Below are positions 9,165-15,977 of a DNA stretch of 64,000 bases, piece by piece. How positions within the stretch are numbered: position 1 is the stretch's first letter; each line of letters opens with the position of its first letter. The notes beneath the pieces were generated by a model, which ran no database searches, was not told where the DNA came from, and worked only from the letters and a program-made list of their open reading frames with translations. The DNA is taken from positions 93,019 through 157,018 of the forward strand of contig MKWA01000010.1 in the NCBI GenBank assembly GCA_001899285.1, written 5' to 3'. Origin of the DNA: Rhizobiales bacterium 64-17 (GTDB lineage: Bacteria > Pseudomonadota > Alphaproteobacteria > Rhizobiales > Xanthobacteraceae). The translations under genes were made by a program, and so were the position numbers.

Positions 9165-9768
9165 TGGACTTCACCTCGATGTACTCCACGTCGATTACCT
9201 GCGCCGCATCTTCGACCGCGATCATCTTTTCGTACCGAAGCAATCCGCTGTAGCCGAACCACTCCTCTAGGAATTGGCGCGTGGCGCCGCTCGCCTTGAA
9301 CGCGCGCAACGCTTTGAGATTTTCCGCGTCCCGGTCCACAACCTCGACCTTCACATTCTGGTCAATGCGCTGCACCGCAGGGTCCGTGCGCGCCAAGATG
9401 ACTTCAATCGCCTTAAGCTTGGCCTTCGGATCAAACGTGGTGAGCAACTCCCGCAAAGAGCCGATGGCCTCGGGTGCCATGCTGCGAAGCGCCTTTTGCG
9501 CTTCCTCCACTAGCGCGGCGACAACGCGCGGACGTTGCGACAGGCGCAGCGCGGTCTTTGCCATCGTCTCAGCCGTACTGTGCGGGAGGCCGTAGCCCGC
9601 GTGGCGAGCGGCTTGCGCCTTGTTCATGCCCGCGAGCATGTTCAAGACAAACTCGCGCTCTTTCGGCAGACACACCCTCATCGCCGGGCCGAGATCATCC
9701 GTCTCAGTCTCGACTAGCGCGGGCGGCTTTATGCCAAGCAATTCATCGTCGGGATCAACTTCGGCCAT
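9157..9768 (-). CDS. terS: Terminase small subunit-like protein
   Basis: A 203-residue protein from the ATG at 9768 (MAEVDPDDELLG). KEREFVLNMLAGMNKAQAARHAGY with the following helices is the helix-turn-helix typical of the terminase small-subunit N-terminal domain. The middle contains a helical region similar to the oligomerisation part, and the C terminus is acidic. A longer start at 9861 adds 31 residues of unlikely composition. It sits immediately upstream of terL with an 8-base overlap. It should recognise the packaging site and load TerL. The assignment rests on the HTH and position. Confidence 0.8.
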   Translation of the reverse strand: MAEVDPDDELLGIKPPALVETETDDLGPAMRVCLPKEREFVLNMLAGMNKAQAARHAGYGLPHSTAETMAKTALRLSQRPRVVAALVEEAQKALRSMAPEAIGSLRELLTTFDPKAKLKAIEVILARTDPAVQRIDQNVKVEVVDRDAENLKALRAFKASGATRQFLEEWFGYSGLLRYEKMIAVEDAAQVIDVEYIEVKSND

Positions 9769-9779
9769 GGCACTTCTCG

Positions 9780-10049
9780 TTAAATGGCGCGGCGCTTGCC
9801 GCCATCGCGCATCGACCGCATCGCACCGAATTGCATGGTGCTCGTTTCGTGCAGCGGCCAATAGGTCCCGTACTCACCGCGCGCGTGCTTCCGCGCGTAG
9901 TACCGCTTGATCGCGAAGGCATCTTCGAGCGACGGCTTGCCGAGCGGAATGGATTTGTCGAGGAACGGCTTGCAGTCCTCGTAAGCGCGGCGAAGTTGAT
10001 CGCGCACACGCGCTTTGGCTCTTTCATCCTCGGTCAATTCGGCACGCAT
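9780..10049 (-). CDS. Small element protein, unknown function
   Basis: An 89-residue basic, helical protein (MRAELTEDERAKARVRDQLR...) ending GGKRRAI. The start at 10049 is set by an AGGAGAG ribosome-binding site 4 bases upstream; an earlier ATG at 10142 lies inside a stem-loop. It ends 11 bases before terS and is likely co-transcribed with the terminase genes. A packaging accessory or DNA-binding role is possible, but there is no recognised domain. Confidence 0.55.
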   Translation of the reverse strand: MRAELTEDERAKARVRDQLRRAYEDCKPFLDKSIPLGKPSLEDAFAIKRYYARKHARGEYGTYWPLHETSTMQFGAMRSMRDGGKRRAI

Positions 10050-10068
10050 GACACTCTCCTGAACTATT

Positions 10069-10119
10069 GGCCGGTATCGCTTCTCCCGTCGCGGCGACCG
10101 TGAGCCTGCGACACCGGCC
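10069..10119. other. Stem-loop between two element genes
   Basis: GGCCGGTATCGC (10069-10080) pairs with GCGACACCGGCC (10108-10119) with one mismatch. The loop contains a second short inverted repeat (GTCGC/GCGAC). It fills most of the only sizeable gap in the left operon, between 10149-11030 and 9780-10049. It could act as an attenuator, a processing site or a weak terminator; there is no T-run. Confidence 0.5.
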
Positions 10120-10148
10120 TTTCGCAGTGCTGTTGGGGACACCGCGAA

Positions 10149-11030
10149 TTATTTTTTCGTTCCGTAACGCGCCTCGCGCGCTTCGATCATGCGACCGGCA
10201 GCCGCCAGCGCCAGATAGGCGTCCGCGCTCGACCACGCATGATTGGCAAACATTTCGTTGCGGAAGTCCTCGGGGAAGCGCGATAGCGTCAACTCGGCGT
10301 AGTGCATGATCTCGTTGATGTTGCCACTACGTTTTAGGATTTCGCCTTGCGCCTTCATTTCCAGTTCGCGCGCGGCATCGCTCAGGCCATCCAGGTGATT
10401 GATAGTCGCCACGGTTTCGCGAACAATCGACTGCGCCTGCGACAACGGGATTTGCGCGGCGTGCAGGGCGTCCTTAAACATAAGGTTCGCCTCGGCTACT
10501 TCCGTTTCGTCGAGCGCGGCGATCTCTTTCGGGTCGAATTGAAAGCTGTAGTCGTCCGGCGAATTGCCCGCCGTCAACGCGGGGTCGCCTTGCACGCGAA
10601 GCCGCTCGTTCGCTTCATTGAGCGTCACGTTTTCGGGAGGCGTCGGCGCCGTGATTTTGAGATCGGCAAGGTCAACGCCTTCGGCCTTGGCCGCTGCGGC
10701 AATGGTCGCATCGTCCACCTTGCCCTTAAGCGCAATCAGCGCGTCGCGGCGTTGCTCGTAAGGCAAATGGCTCGCCGCCGTGGGCGGACGCACCGTTTCG
10801 CCGGAAGTCGTCTTGCCGCCGCCAGTGTTCGCGGGCGGCGTGAAGCCCATCGTGTCACCGGGCTTCGGCGCAGGCGCATCCGTGCCAGCGGCAGGCGCAG
10901 CGCGGTATCCGGCAGCGGCGCGCTCTTGTTCGGAATATCCGTGGCGAGCATAGATCGCGTCGGCGGACGCTAGGGTTTCTGCCGAGAGGCCGGGCGGCGC
11001 GGGCGCAATCGGGGGCAAGCTGTCACTCAT
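10149..11030 (-). CDS. Possible phage scaffold-like protein
   Basis: A 293-residue protein. Residues 1-110 are Pro/Ala/Gly-rich and look disordered. The rest is helical, with PDDYSFQFDPKEIAALDE (about 158-175) followed by a DALHAAQIPLSQAQSIV helix. That arrangement resembles capsid-assembly/scaffold proteins of podoviruses, but this is a resemblance noted by eye, not a demonstrated homology. GGAGAAGGACC before the ATG is a strong ribosome-binding site, and the start overlaps the previous gene by 8 bases. No capsid gene adjoins it. If it is a scaffold-like protein, it might alter a helper phage's head assembly. Confidence 0.5.
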   Translation of the reverse strand: MSDSLPPIAPAPPGLSAETLASADAIYARHGYSEQERAAAGYRAAPAAGTDAPAPKPGDTMGFTPPANTGGGKTTSGETVRPPTAASHLPYEQRRDALIALKGKVDDATIAAAAKAEGVDLADLKITAPTPPENVTLNEANERLRVQGDPALTAGNSPDDYSFQFDPKEIAALDETEVAEANLMFKDALHAAQIPLSQAQSIVRETVATINHLDGLSDAARELEMKAQGEILKRSGNINEIMHYAELTLSRFPEDFRNEMFANHAWSSADAYLALAAAGRMIEAREARYGTKK

Positions 11031-11208
11031 GGTCCTTCTCCATCAGGCGCAAGTAAACGGTTTCCTCGGTGGCGGAACGGTCAACGCCCTCTAGCTCCAA
11101 GGATATGATCGTGGGGTCGTTGCCCCCGATTTGTTGTCCGCGAGCAAGAGTCAGTACGAGCTTGGTGGCTTTGGTGATCGTCGGGGTTCTCTTACGCATC
11201 GTCGTCAT
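11023..11208 (-). CDS. Small element protein, unknown function
   Basis: A 61-residue protein (MTTMRKRTPTITKATKLVLT...) with a basic N terminus and a mixed C terminus ending EKDHE. It overlaps the upstream gene's stop by 17 bases and the downstream start by 8 bases, an arrangement typical of coupled phage operons. An internal ATG at 11199 is an alternative start. No family is recognised. Confidence 0.55.
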   Translation of the reverse strand: MTTMRKRTPTITKATKLVLTLARGQQIGGNDPTIISLELEGVDRSATEETVYLRLMEKDHE

Positions 11209-11824
11209 CCACTAGAACAACGCCACCATGAGCAACGTGGCCTTGCAGCCGAATAGGATTGCCGTGCAGCGGCGCCATGGGCGTAATCGTCAATCGCATC
11301 GCAGTGCCGCTCGACTGCACGCGGTAAACTCGCTGCGCGCCTTCGGCGTAACTTTGGGGCACCGGCATCCCATCGGGGCCAATCGCAATCGACAGGACCA
11401 CCATGGCGTCATGCGGAAGCAACGCGATCAAATCGCTCGCGGCTTGGAACACGCGATCATCCGGTTGCGTGGAGAGCATGTCGCCGGACAATTCGAGCAA
11501 CACAACTACAGACGCATTGCGGTGCTCGGCGCCAATCGCATCCATGACCAGAGCGAGAAGCGCAACGCCGGTCAACGAGCGCCGCCAGTCCTTGACCGCG
11601 ATCAGGCGCTTGACCAGTTCGGGATTGTGCTCGCGCGCGGAGAGCCACAGGGCGAAGCGGTCACGCAACACCGCACCATCGCCGGGCGTATCGACCAGAG
11701 CGAGGATGACCGCGTTGCTGGTCGCGGCTTCCTGGAAGGCGGCTTCATAGGCGACTGCCGCCTGATTATTGCCGTTGTGGCCCAGGAACAGGTTCGTGAC
11801 GCCGTTTTGGAGGAGCGGGCGCAT
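11192..11824 (-). CDS. Element protein of the terminase operon, unknown function
   Basis: A 210-residue protein from the ATG at 11824, one base after the stop of the previous gene. It has alternating hydrophobic strands and helices (NAVILALVDTPGDG, VVVLLELSGDML, DAMVVLSIAIGPDG), giving a Rossmann-like alpha/beta feel, and an acidic end (VDDDDA). No nucleotide-binding or metal motif is clear. A von Willebrand A-type fold was considered, but the DxSxS site is absent. An upstream ATG at 12016 was rejected because its extension overlaps the neighbour in another frame and is Arg-rich. Confidence 0.55.
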   Translation of the reverse strand: MRPLLQNGVTNLFLGHNGNNQAAVAYEAAFQEAATSNAVILALVDTPGDGAVLRDRFALWLSAREHNPELVKRLIAVKDWRRSLTGVALLALVMDAIGAEHRNASVVVLLELSGDMLSTQPDDRVFQAASDLIALLPHDAMVVLSIAIGPDGMPVPQSYAEGAQRVYRVQSSGTAMRLTITPMAPLHGNPIRLQGHVAHGGVVLVDDDDA

Positions 11825-11825
11825 G

Positions 11826-12659
11826 TCACGACATCCTGCGCTTGCCGAGGCCAGCCATGACGTGCGAGGCATCGACGTGAGGTAGCGCCGTCTCAGCCTG
11901 CGGTTCGGCTTTCGGCGTCTCGGCCTTGGGGCGCTCGACTTTCTGCGGCGACGCGACCGGCTGCGCTTTGAGCCCTTCCGCACGTCGCACCAGATAATCG
12001 TTAGCTTCGGTCGCAACCTCGACCAGCGGCTTCAACTTGTTCGGGTTGCCAGCAAGCATGAGCACGCGGGCGCCGGGGAACGGAGGCGGCGCACTGCCAT
12101 CAAGCGGAGGCGGCGCACTCAGCCGCCACAGCTCCTGCTCGACCATGGACGTGACATCGTTGCGTCCGAGCAAGAGGCCACCGATGTGCTGCCCGAGATC
12201 GGGCTGCCACAGCATGACGTTGGCGTTCAGATCGTGGTGCTCGCGCCAACCCTCGACCGCGAGGGCAATACCGTCCGCGATCTTCTTCATCGCCGCCTGC
12301 CGCTTCGCGGCGAAATCCCTGGCGATGGCAATAGACGCGGAGCCGCGCGTGGCCTTCAACCCCTCCTCGGCTTCGGCCTTGCGCCGTCCGGCCTCGCGCA
12401 ACGCGGCAAGGTTCTTTTTCAATTCGCCGTCGATACGCTGCGCTTCCTGGTCGAGCTTTTTGTAGCGGTCGTCATCGTCGAGCGCGTAGCGGTCGCGCGC
12501 TTCCTCGGTATCGGCAAACTTCTTGCGAAGCGTCGTTTGCTTGGCGACCAGCTCGGCCTCGACCTGCACCGCAGCCTGGACAATCTTGATGGCCTTCGTC
12601 ACTTCCGGCGCAACGCTGTCGCCGCCAGTGAAGCTCTTGATCGTGTCGATGATCGGCAT
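11826..12659 (-). CDS. Coiled-coil element protein, first gene of left operon
   Basis: A 277-residue protein starting MPIIDTIKSFTGGDS, with AGGAGAGAACC as ribosome-binding site. Residues about 25-125 are charged and Ala/Glu/Lys-rich with heptad-like spacing, so a coiled coil is likely. A Pro/Lys/Ala-rich linker follows at about 235-262. It is the first gene after the intergenic dyad at 12723-12743 and probably receives the main promoter of the left arm. No domain is recognised; a structural or DNA-organising role is guesswork. Confidence 0.6.
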   Translation of the reverse strand: MPIIDTIKSFTGGDSVAPEVTKAIKIVQAAVQVEAELVAKQTTLRKKFADTEEARDRYALDDDDRYKKLDQEAQRIDGELKKNLAALREAGRRKAEAEEGLKATRGSASIAIARDFAAKRQAAMKKIADGIALAVEGWREHHDLNANVMLWQPDLGQHIGGLLLGRNDVTSMVEQELWRLSAPPPLDGSAPPPFPGARVLMLAGNPNKLKPLVEVATEANDYLVRRAEGLKAQPVASPQKVERPKAETPKAEPQAETALPHVDASHVMAGLGKRRMS

Positions 12660-12722
12660 GGTTCTCTCCTGCAATTTCGATCTTGCGGAAATTTTAGTGC
12701 GCGGGAGAAACCAGCGTCCAAC

Positions 12723-12747
12723 AAGGACAATTCAAGTGTCCTTTTTT
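12723..12747. promoter_or_regulatory. Dyad AGGACA-N7-TGTCCT in the divergent control region
   Basis: AAGGACA (12723-12729) and TGTCCTT (12737-12743) form an inverted repeat with a 7-base centre, the same core and spacing as at 7409-7437. It lies between the divergent starts at 12659 (minus) and 12803 (plus). On the plus strand it is followed by a T-run (12742-12747), so it could also work as a small terminator. Matching sites in front of two transcription units favour a shared operator. Confidence 0.55.
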
Positions 12748-12802
12748 GTCGCCGCGCGATGGCGGGCGCACAATGACGGCAAGCTACGAAAAGGAGGACA
12801 CC

Positions 12803-12988
12803 ATGCCGTCCGACATGAAAGGTGCGCTCACCGTCAAGGAATTTTGCGCGCAGTACAAAATCGGCCTCACCAAAGCCTATGACATGATCGCCAATGGTGA
12901 ATTGCGCGCGGTCAAGATCGGCAGCCTCACGCGCCTGCTCGCGAAGGACGTGCTGGCCTGGGAAAAATCCTTAGTGGTTAAGGATTGA
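12803..12988 (+). CDS. AlpA/excisionase-type helix-turn-helix protein
   Basis: A 61-residue protein (MPSDMKGALTVKEF...) with the MerR/HTH_17-type pattern: LTVKEFCAQYKIGLTKAYDM (about 8-27), then a GELRAVKIGSLTRL wing and DVLAWE. Proteins of this type switch on integrase or act as excision factors in satellites and prophages. The start is fixed by a perfect AAGGAGG ribosome-binding site. It is divergent from the left operon and lies next to the shared dyad, so it is a candidate regulator of the element's transcription or excision. Confidence 0.75.
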   Translation: MPSDMKGALTVKEFCAQYKIGLTKAYDMIANGELRAVKIGSLTRLLAKDVLAWEKSLVVKD

Positions 12989-12992
12989 GGCC

Positions 12993-13256
12993 GTGCCTAT
13001 CGACCCCAGGTGGCTGCCGCCTAACGCGCGGGAGCCCGAGATTCTGGTGACGTTTCTCAGTGCGCCCGGCACTCCGTTCTTTGTCGCGCTCTCGCGCGTG
13101 CTGGCATGGCGACGGCTTCCCGGCGATCCCTACGCGCAGGTTCGCGTCTATCCGTTTCACTGCAACAATGATCCGACCTATTGGGGCCATCGCGTCGTAG
13201 AGGACGACGATGGCTTCCCGGTGCTGCGCTTTCCTGGGGTCGTGACGCGGAGCTAG
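12993..13256 (+). CDS. Small element protein, unknown function
   Basis: An 87-residue protein starting at GTG 12993, four bases after the AlpA-like stop, so the two are probably co-transcribed. It is rich in aromatic and proline residues (PRWLPPNAREPEILVTFL, FHCNNDPTYWGHRVVEDDD) and looks like a compact beta-rich fold. No family is recognised. Confidence 0.5.
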   Translation: MPIDPRWLPPNAREPEILVTFLSAPGTPFFVALSRVLAWRRLPGDPYAQVRVYPFHCNNDPTYWGHRVVEDDDGFPVLRFPGVVTRS

Positions 13257-13568
13257 GCGCGTCGCCGGCACATGAGGCTTCGGCCTGCACGGTGCTCGGC
13301 AGCGCAGGTAGGGCAACTTCACACTACTTAACTCGGTTTGAGACGCGGCCCGCGCGCAACGGTGGTTACACAGAAAATTCGTGTGTGCGCGATTGGCGGG
13401 GGTGGCCCCACCCTACCCCCGGTCTTTTCGGGCTCGATCCGAAGGGTTTAAGCCATCGCGCTTGTGGCCTAGCTTGTAGCATGGCACTGCATCGACGTTA
13501 TAAACCCAATAATATCAATATGATAGTGGATCGGTTTAGCGGCTGACGTATCCGCCTAGCTGCCAATG

Positions 13569-13599
13569 CGAGCCGGTCGAGCCGGTCGAGCTGGTCGAG
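13569..13599 (+). repeat. Short tandem run, 9-bp period
   Basis: Three near-identical copies of GAGCCGGTC/GAGCTGGTC in a row, followed by GAGATCGAG. Every copy contains the palindrome TCGA. It lies in the non-coding region left of the iterons. Confidence 0.6.
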
Positions 13600-13793
13600 A
13601 TCGAGCCCAGGACCGTCAGAGGGCAGCCGGAATACCCTCTACCTTGCAGGGCTTGCGCAACCGATTTTGTGAGCTGTGCGCCTTTCGGTCGAGCTGGCAA
13701 GGCTCCAGGCGCCCGGCAAAACCCGTGGCACTTGTCGAGCTACGCGCGCGAGGCGGAATGGTCCCACCCATCGCAATCTAGCCAACCGCTCAC

Positions 13794-13822
13794 TACGTCA
13801 CCACGCCAACCGTCACCACGCC
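13794..13822 (+). repeat. 15-bp tandem duplication
   Basis: CGTCACCACGCCAAC is directly repeated (13794-13808 and 13809-13822, the second copy lacking the last base). It lies 60 bases left of the hairpin that precedes the iterons. Confidence 0.65.
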
Positions 13823-13883
13823 AATGGGCTGTGACTTATACACTCGCCGTTTTTCCGAGTTCACTTAGCGGGGCTTTGCGCCC

Positions 13884-13905
13884 ATGTCCCCCTATCGGGG
13901 GACAT
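13884..13905. other. Perfect hairpin beside the iterons
   Basis: ATGTCCCCC and GGGGGACAT form a 9-bp perfect stem with a 4-base TATC loop. It ends two bases before the first iteron. The outer TGTCC/GGACA half-sites are the everted form of the element's shared dyad. It could be a single-strand initiation structure, an operator or a terminator. Confidence 0.6.
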
Positions 13906-13907
13906 AC

Positions 13908-14075
13908 ATGAGCGCAGAAATTGCCGAACATGAGCGCAAACATGAGCGCCAACATGAGCGCGAAGGTTGACCGCTGATTTCATTGACCTTTTAGGCACGG
14001 ACATGAGCGCGAATATGAGCGCGAACATGAGCGCGCTCATCAATCCAACATGAGCGCAAACATGAGCGCGCTCAT
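13908..14075. repeat. Iteron array with ATGAGCGC core, candidate replication origin
   Basis: The octamer ATGAGCGC occurs nine times in direct orientation, starting at 13908, 13930, 13942, 13954, 14003, 14015, 14027, 14050 and 14062. Two inverted copies (GCGCTCAT) lie at 14033-14040 and 14068-14075. Neighbours are 12 bases apart within clusters, with the extended unit AACATGAGCGCR. The last iteron of each right-hand cluster runs into its inverted copy, making palindromes. An AT-rich stretch follows. Helically near-phased repeats beside a replication protein's element suggest initiator binding sites; it is not a CRISPR (units too short, no spacers). Confidence 0.8.
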
Positions 14076-14118
14076 GCAGGAACAATGAGACAAAAATCGA
14101 AATTCTGATTTTGTACTT

Positions 14119-14322
14119 TTATTGCGCGAGAGGCAGCCCGGCATCTAGCAAGGCATCCTCTCGCTGCTTCGCCGTGCGCCGCTCAAGCCGGGCAATGCGC
14201 CGCGACCGTCGCCGGTCCTCGCGGGCTGCAACGCGCTGCGGCTGCCAGTAATAGCGGCGGGAGGCTTCGCGCTGTAACTGCCTGCGCCGCTCCTCGCGTT
14301 GCTCGGTCGATCTGATCCGCAC
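14119..14322 (-). CDS. Small arginine-rich protein, tentative
   Basis: A 67-residue, extremely Arg-rich frame (REERRRQLQREASRRYYW...). The GTG at 14322 follows an AGGAGAG ribosome-binding site; ATGs at 14346/14343 are alternatives. Its stop lies in the AT-rich flank of the iterons. It may encode a nucleic-acid-binding peptide, but Arg-rich frames also arise by chance in GC-rich DNA. Confidence 0.35.
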   Translation of the reverse strand: MRIRSTEQREERRRQLQREASRRYYWQPQRVAAREDRRRSRRIARLERRTAKQREDALLDAGLPLAQ

Positions 14323-14475
14323 GGGCTCTCTCCTCGACGACATCATAGCACACCACGCGGATCGTCCCCACCACTTGGCGACATAAGCCTTAATTCACCA
14401 TGCCGAGCGATCAAGCTTGTCCGCGCATCGGTCCGCTTCTTATGTAAGACATGTTCTTACAATGGAGGCGATCTA

Positions 14476-14769
14476 ATGAGCATGTTCAACAAGCGGCACT
14501 ATCAGGCGGTCGCGGAGGCGATGCAAGAAGCTGTGCGGGACATCCGCGCCAAGGAGCCGAAGTGCAACGCCACCGACATCGTTGACGGCGTGAACTACGC
14601 GATTGACCACCTGTGCGAGACGTTCATTCGCGACAATTCCAGCTTTAGGCCCGAGCTATTCCGTGCGGCGTGTGAGCCCGGCGCCAACGTGCGGGCTCGC
14701 ACGGTCGAAGGCGCAGCCAAGGGACCGTTGACCGCTCGCCTTGCCGCTTTGCGGGAGGCTACACGATGA
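14476..14769 (+). CDS. Small element protein, unknown function
   Basis: A 97-residue protein (MSMFNKRHYQAVAEAMQEAV...) with a GGAGG ribosome-binding site. The sequence is mostly helical with an NATDIVDGVNYAIDHLCETF segment. This style of small protein (short helical, starting FNKRHYxAVAxAMxxA) is common in the early regions of alphaproteobacterial phages, which is a weak memory-based impression. It is the first of three genes joined by ATGA overlaps. Confidence 0.6.
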   Translation: MSMFNKRHYQAVAEAMQEAVRDIRAKEPKCNATDIVDGVNYAIDHLCETFIRDNSSFRPELFRAACEPGANVRARTVEGAAKGPLTARLAALREATR

Positions 14770-14933
14770 TCCGGCTTATTGAACAACATGGTGCAATCGA
14801 AATCTGGCAAGTGGACGGCGAGTTCTATGTTTACGGCGTTACCGACAGTGGTGATCCGCGCGTTTGCCCATCGCTCGGAATGGCCCGCGAGGTAGCTGCG
14901 CAGCCCGCCCCGATGCGGGAGGCGCAGTCATGA
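14766..14933 (+). CDS. Very small element protein, unknown function
   Basis: A 55-residue frame (MIRLIEQHGAIEIWQVDGEF...) whose ATG overlaps the preceding stop and whose stop overlaps the following ATG (ATGA at both ends). The overlaps on both sides make it much more credible than its length alone would. It looks like a small beta-hairpin-rich fold (IEIWQVDGEFYVYGV). Confidence 0.55.
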   Translation: MIRLIEQHGAIEIWQVDGEFYVYGVTDSGDPRVCPSLGMAREVAAQPAPMREAQS

Positions 14934-15412
14934 AAGAGCATGGCCCCGAGTACAACGTCACGTCGCCCGCGCTTGTGCGCTTCCGCAAACTTGCGAACGG
15001 CAGAACGCTCACGCGCGAGGAGCGGCAAGCCTACGGCGCCGCAGTCGAGGCGGCAGTGCTGGCAGCGCAGCGGCGCCAGCTACGTTCCGCAGCCGAGCCC
15101 GAACATCGTCCTAACTGCGCTTCGCGGTCGTGGCCCAATAAGCCGGGCGAGGTAGGCGAAGTGATACGGCGCCAGCAACGGGCAGCATTGGCCCGCTGTG
15201 CCGAGCAAGAGCGGCGCGCTCGCACTCCCGATCAATGGGAGAAGATGTATCGCGAGGCGATGCCCGAGGGCTTTGTGCCTTCATGGGAGCGCGAAGCCGC
15301 AGCCGAACGTGAGGCGATGGCGGAGGCGCAAGCGATAGCCGAGCGCGTCATGGCGGGCGGGCCGATCTTCCCCGAGCCGATTGCAGAGAAGGCGTTGCCA
15401 TGTGCTGCATAG
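14930..15412 (+). CDS. Charged helical element protein, unknown function
   Basis: A 160-residue protein rich in Ala, Arg and Glu, with long predicted helices (YGAAVEAAVLAAQRRQLR, EREAAAEREAMAEAQAIAER). The start at 14930 is set by the 4-base overlap with the preceding small gene. There is no recognised domain. It is the last gene of the three-gene plus-strand unit to the right of the iterons. Confidence 0.55.
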   Translation: MKEHGPEYNVTSPALVRFRKLANGRTLTREERQAYGAAVEAAVLAAQRRQLRSAAEPEHRPNCASRSWPNKPGEVGEVIRRQQRAALARCAEQERRARTPDQWEKMYREAMPEGFVPSWEREAAAEREAMAEAQAIAERVMAGGPIFPEPIAEKALPCAA

Positions 15413-15450
15413 ACCACGGCACAGTGATGGCGATCTAGCAGCCAAGCGCG

Positions 15451-15600
15451 TCAGCGAAGCATGTACCAGATCGCCGCAGCGACGATGACGACTATCGCAA
15501 CACTGGCAATCGCTCGCCAGTCGTAACGCTCGCGCCAAGGCAACGCTTTCCAGCGTTCATGCGCCTCGCGCTCGTAAGCGTCCCATGCCCGCCAGCCCAT
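15451..15600 (-). CDS. 49-residue single-pass membrane microprotein
   Basis: The frame reads MGWRAWDAYEREAHERWKAL, then an amphipathic stretch, then a single transmembrane helix (IASVAIVVIVAAAIWYML, about 31-48) ending in Arg. It starts 8 bases after the stop of the zinc-ribbon gene on the same strand. The tryptophan-rich amphipathic N terminus plus one helix suggests a small envelope peptide. Function unknown. Confidence 0.5.
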   Translation of the reverse strand: MGWRAWDAYEREAHERWKALPWRERYDWRAIASVAIVVIVAAAIWYMLR

Positions 15601-15607
15601 ATGCGCC

Positions 15608-15967
15608 TCAGATCGAGGGATGTGCCGCCAAGGCTACTATGCGCGGGCGCCCGTGACCATTGCATCGCGGGCAGCGCACATCGCGCAAGACAATGCGGAT
15701 AGATGCATCCGGGTCGCGTGGCTTGACCCGCAAATCTAGATCGGTGATGCCGCCGCAGCTCTCACACAGGACTACAAGCCAAGGGTGACGGGCGGCAAGC
15801 GCGGTTCCGATTGTCGGCCAGAAGCCGGCGCTACTCTTGGCCGAAAGCCGCGCATTGAAGTGGCGCACGACTAGCAGGGCGTCTTGCTCCTCAGCCCGAG
15901 CGCGCCGCATCCGCTCGACCAGTTCGACCATTTCATGTGTGCGCGGACGGCGGTATTGCTCTGGCAC
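15608..15967 (-). CDS. Small zinc-ribbon-like protein
   Basis: A 119-residue protein. CESCGG (about 72-77) and CPRCNGHG (about 101-108) form two CxxC knuckles about 29 residues apart, the layout of a zinc ribbon. The N-terminal half is helical and Arg-rich. It lies 10 bases downstream of the candidate restriction endonuclease on the same strand. A nucleic-acid-binding role is likely but not shown. Confidence 0.6.
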   Translation of the reverse strand: MPEQYRRPRTHEMVELVERMRRARAEEQDALLVVRHFNARLSAKSSAGFWPTIGTALAARHPWLVVLCESCGGITDLDLRVKPRDPDASIRIVLRDVRCPRCNGHGRPRIVALAAHPSI

Positions 15968-15977
15968 GGGCGCACCA

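Larger units (their letters stand above)
13257..14118. other. Non-coding control/origin region of the element
   Basis: An 860-base stretch without a credible gene. From left to right it holds a 9-bp-period tandem run (13569-13599), a 15-bp tandem duplication (13794-13822), a perfect hairpin (13884-13905), the 12-bp iteron array (13908-14075) and an AT-rich stretch (about 14083-14122). This arrangement is what one expects of a replication origin or a multi-site regulatory region. Confidence 0.6.

Noticed and set aside
11192..11824. von Willebrand factor A-type domain
   Set aside because: The fold pattern is suggestive, but the DxSxS metal site is absent.
13908..14075. Possible CRISPR array
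   Set aside because: The repeat unit is 12 bases with no unique 30-base spacers, inverted copies are present, and there are no cas genes.
13861..14085. Open frame on the minus strand across the iterons, with repeating His-Val and Leu-Met-Ser-Ala units
   Set aside because: The frame stays open only because the repeat period of 12 is divisible by three. There is no ribosome-binding site and no protein-like pattern outside the repeat.
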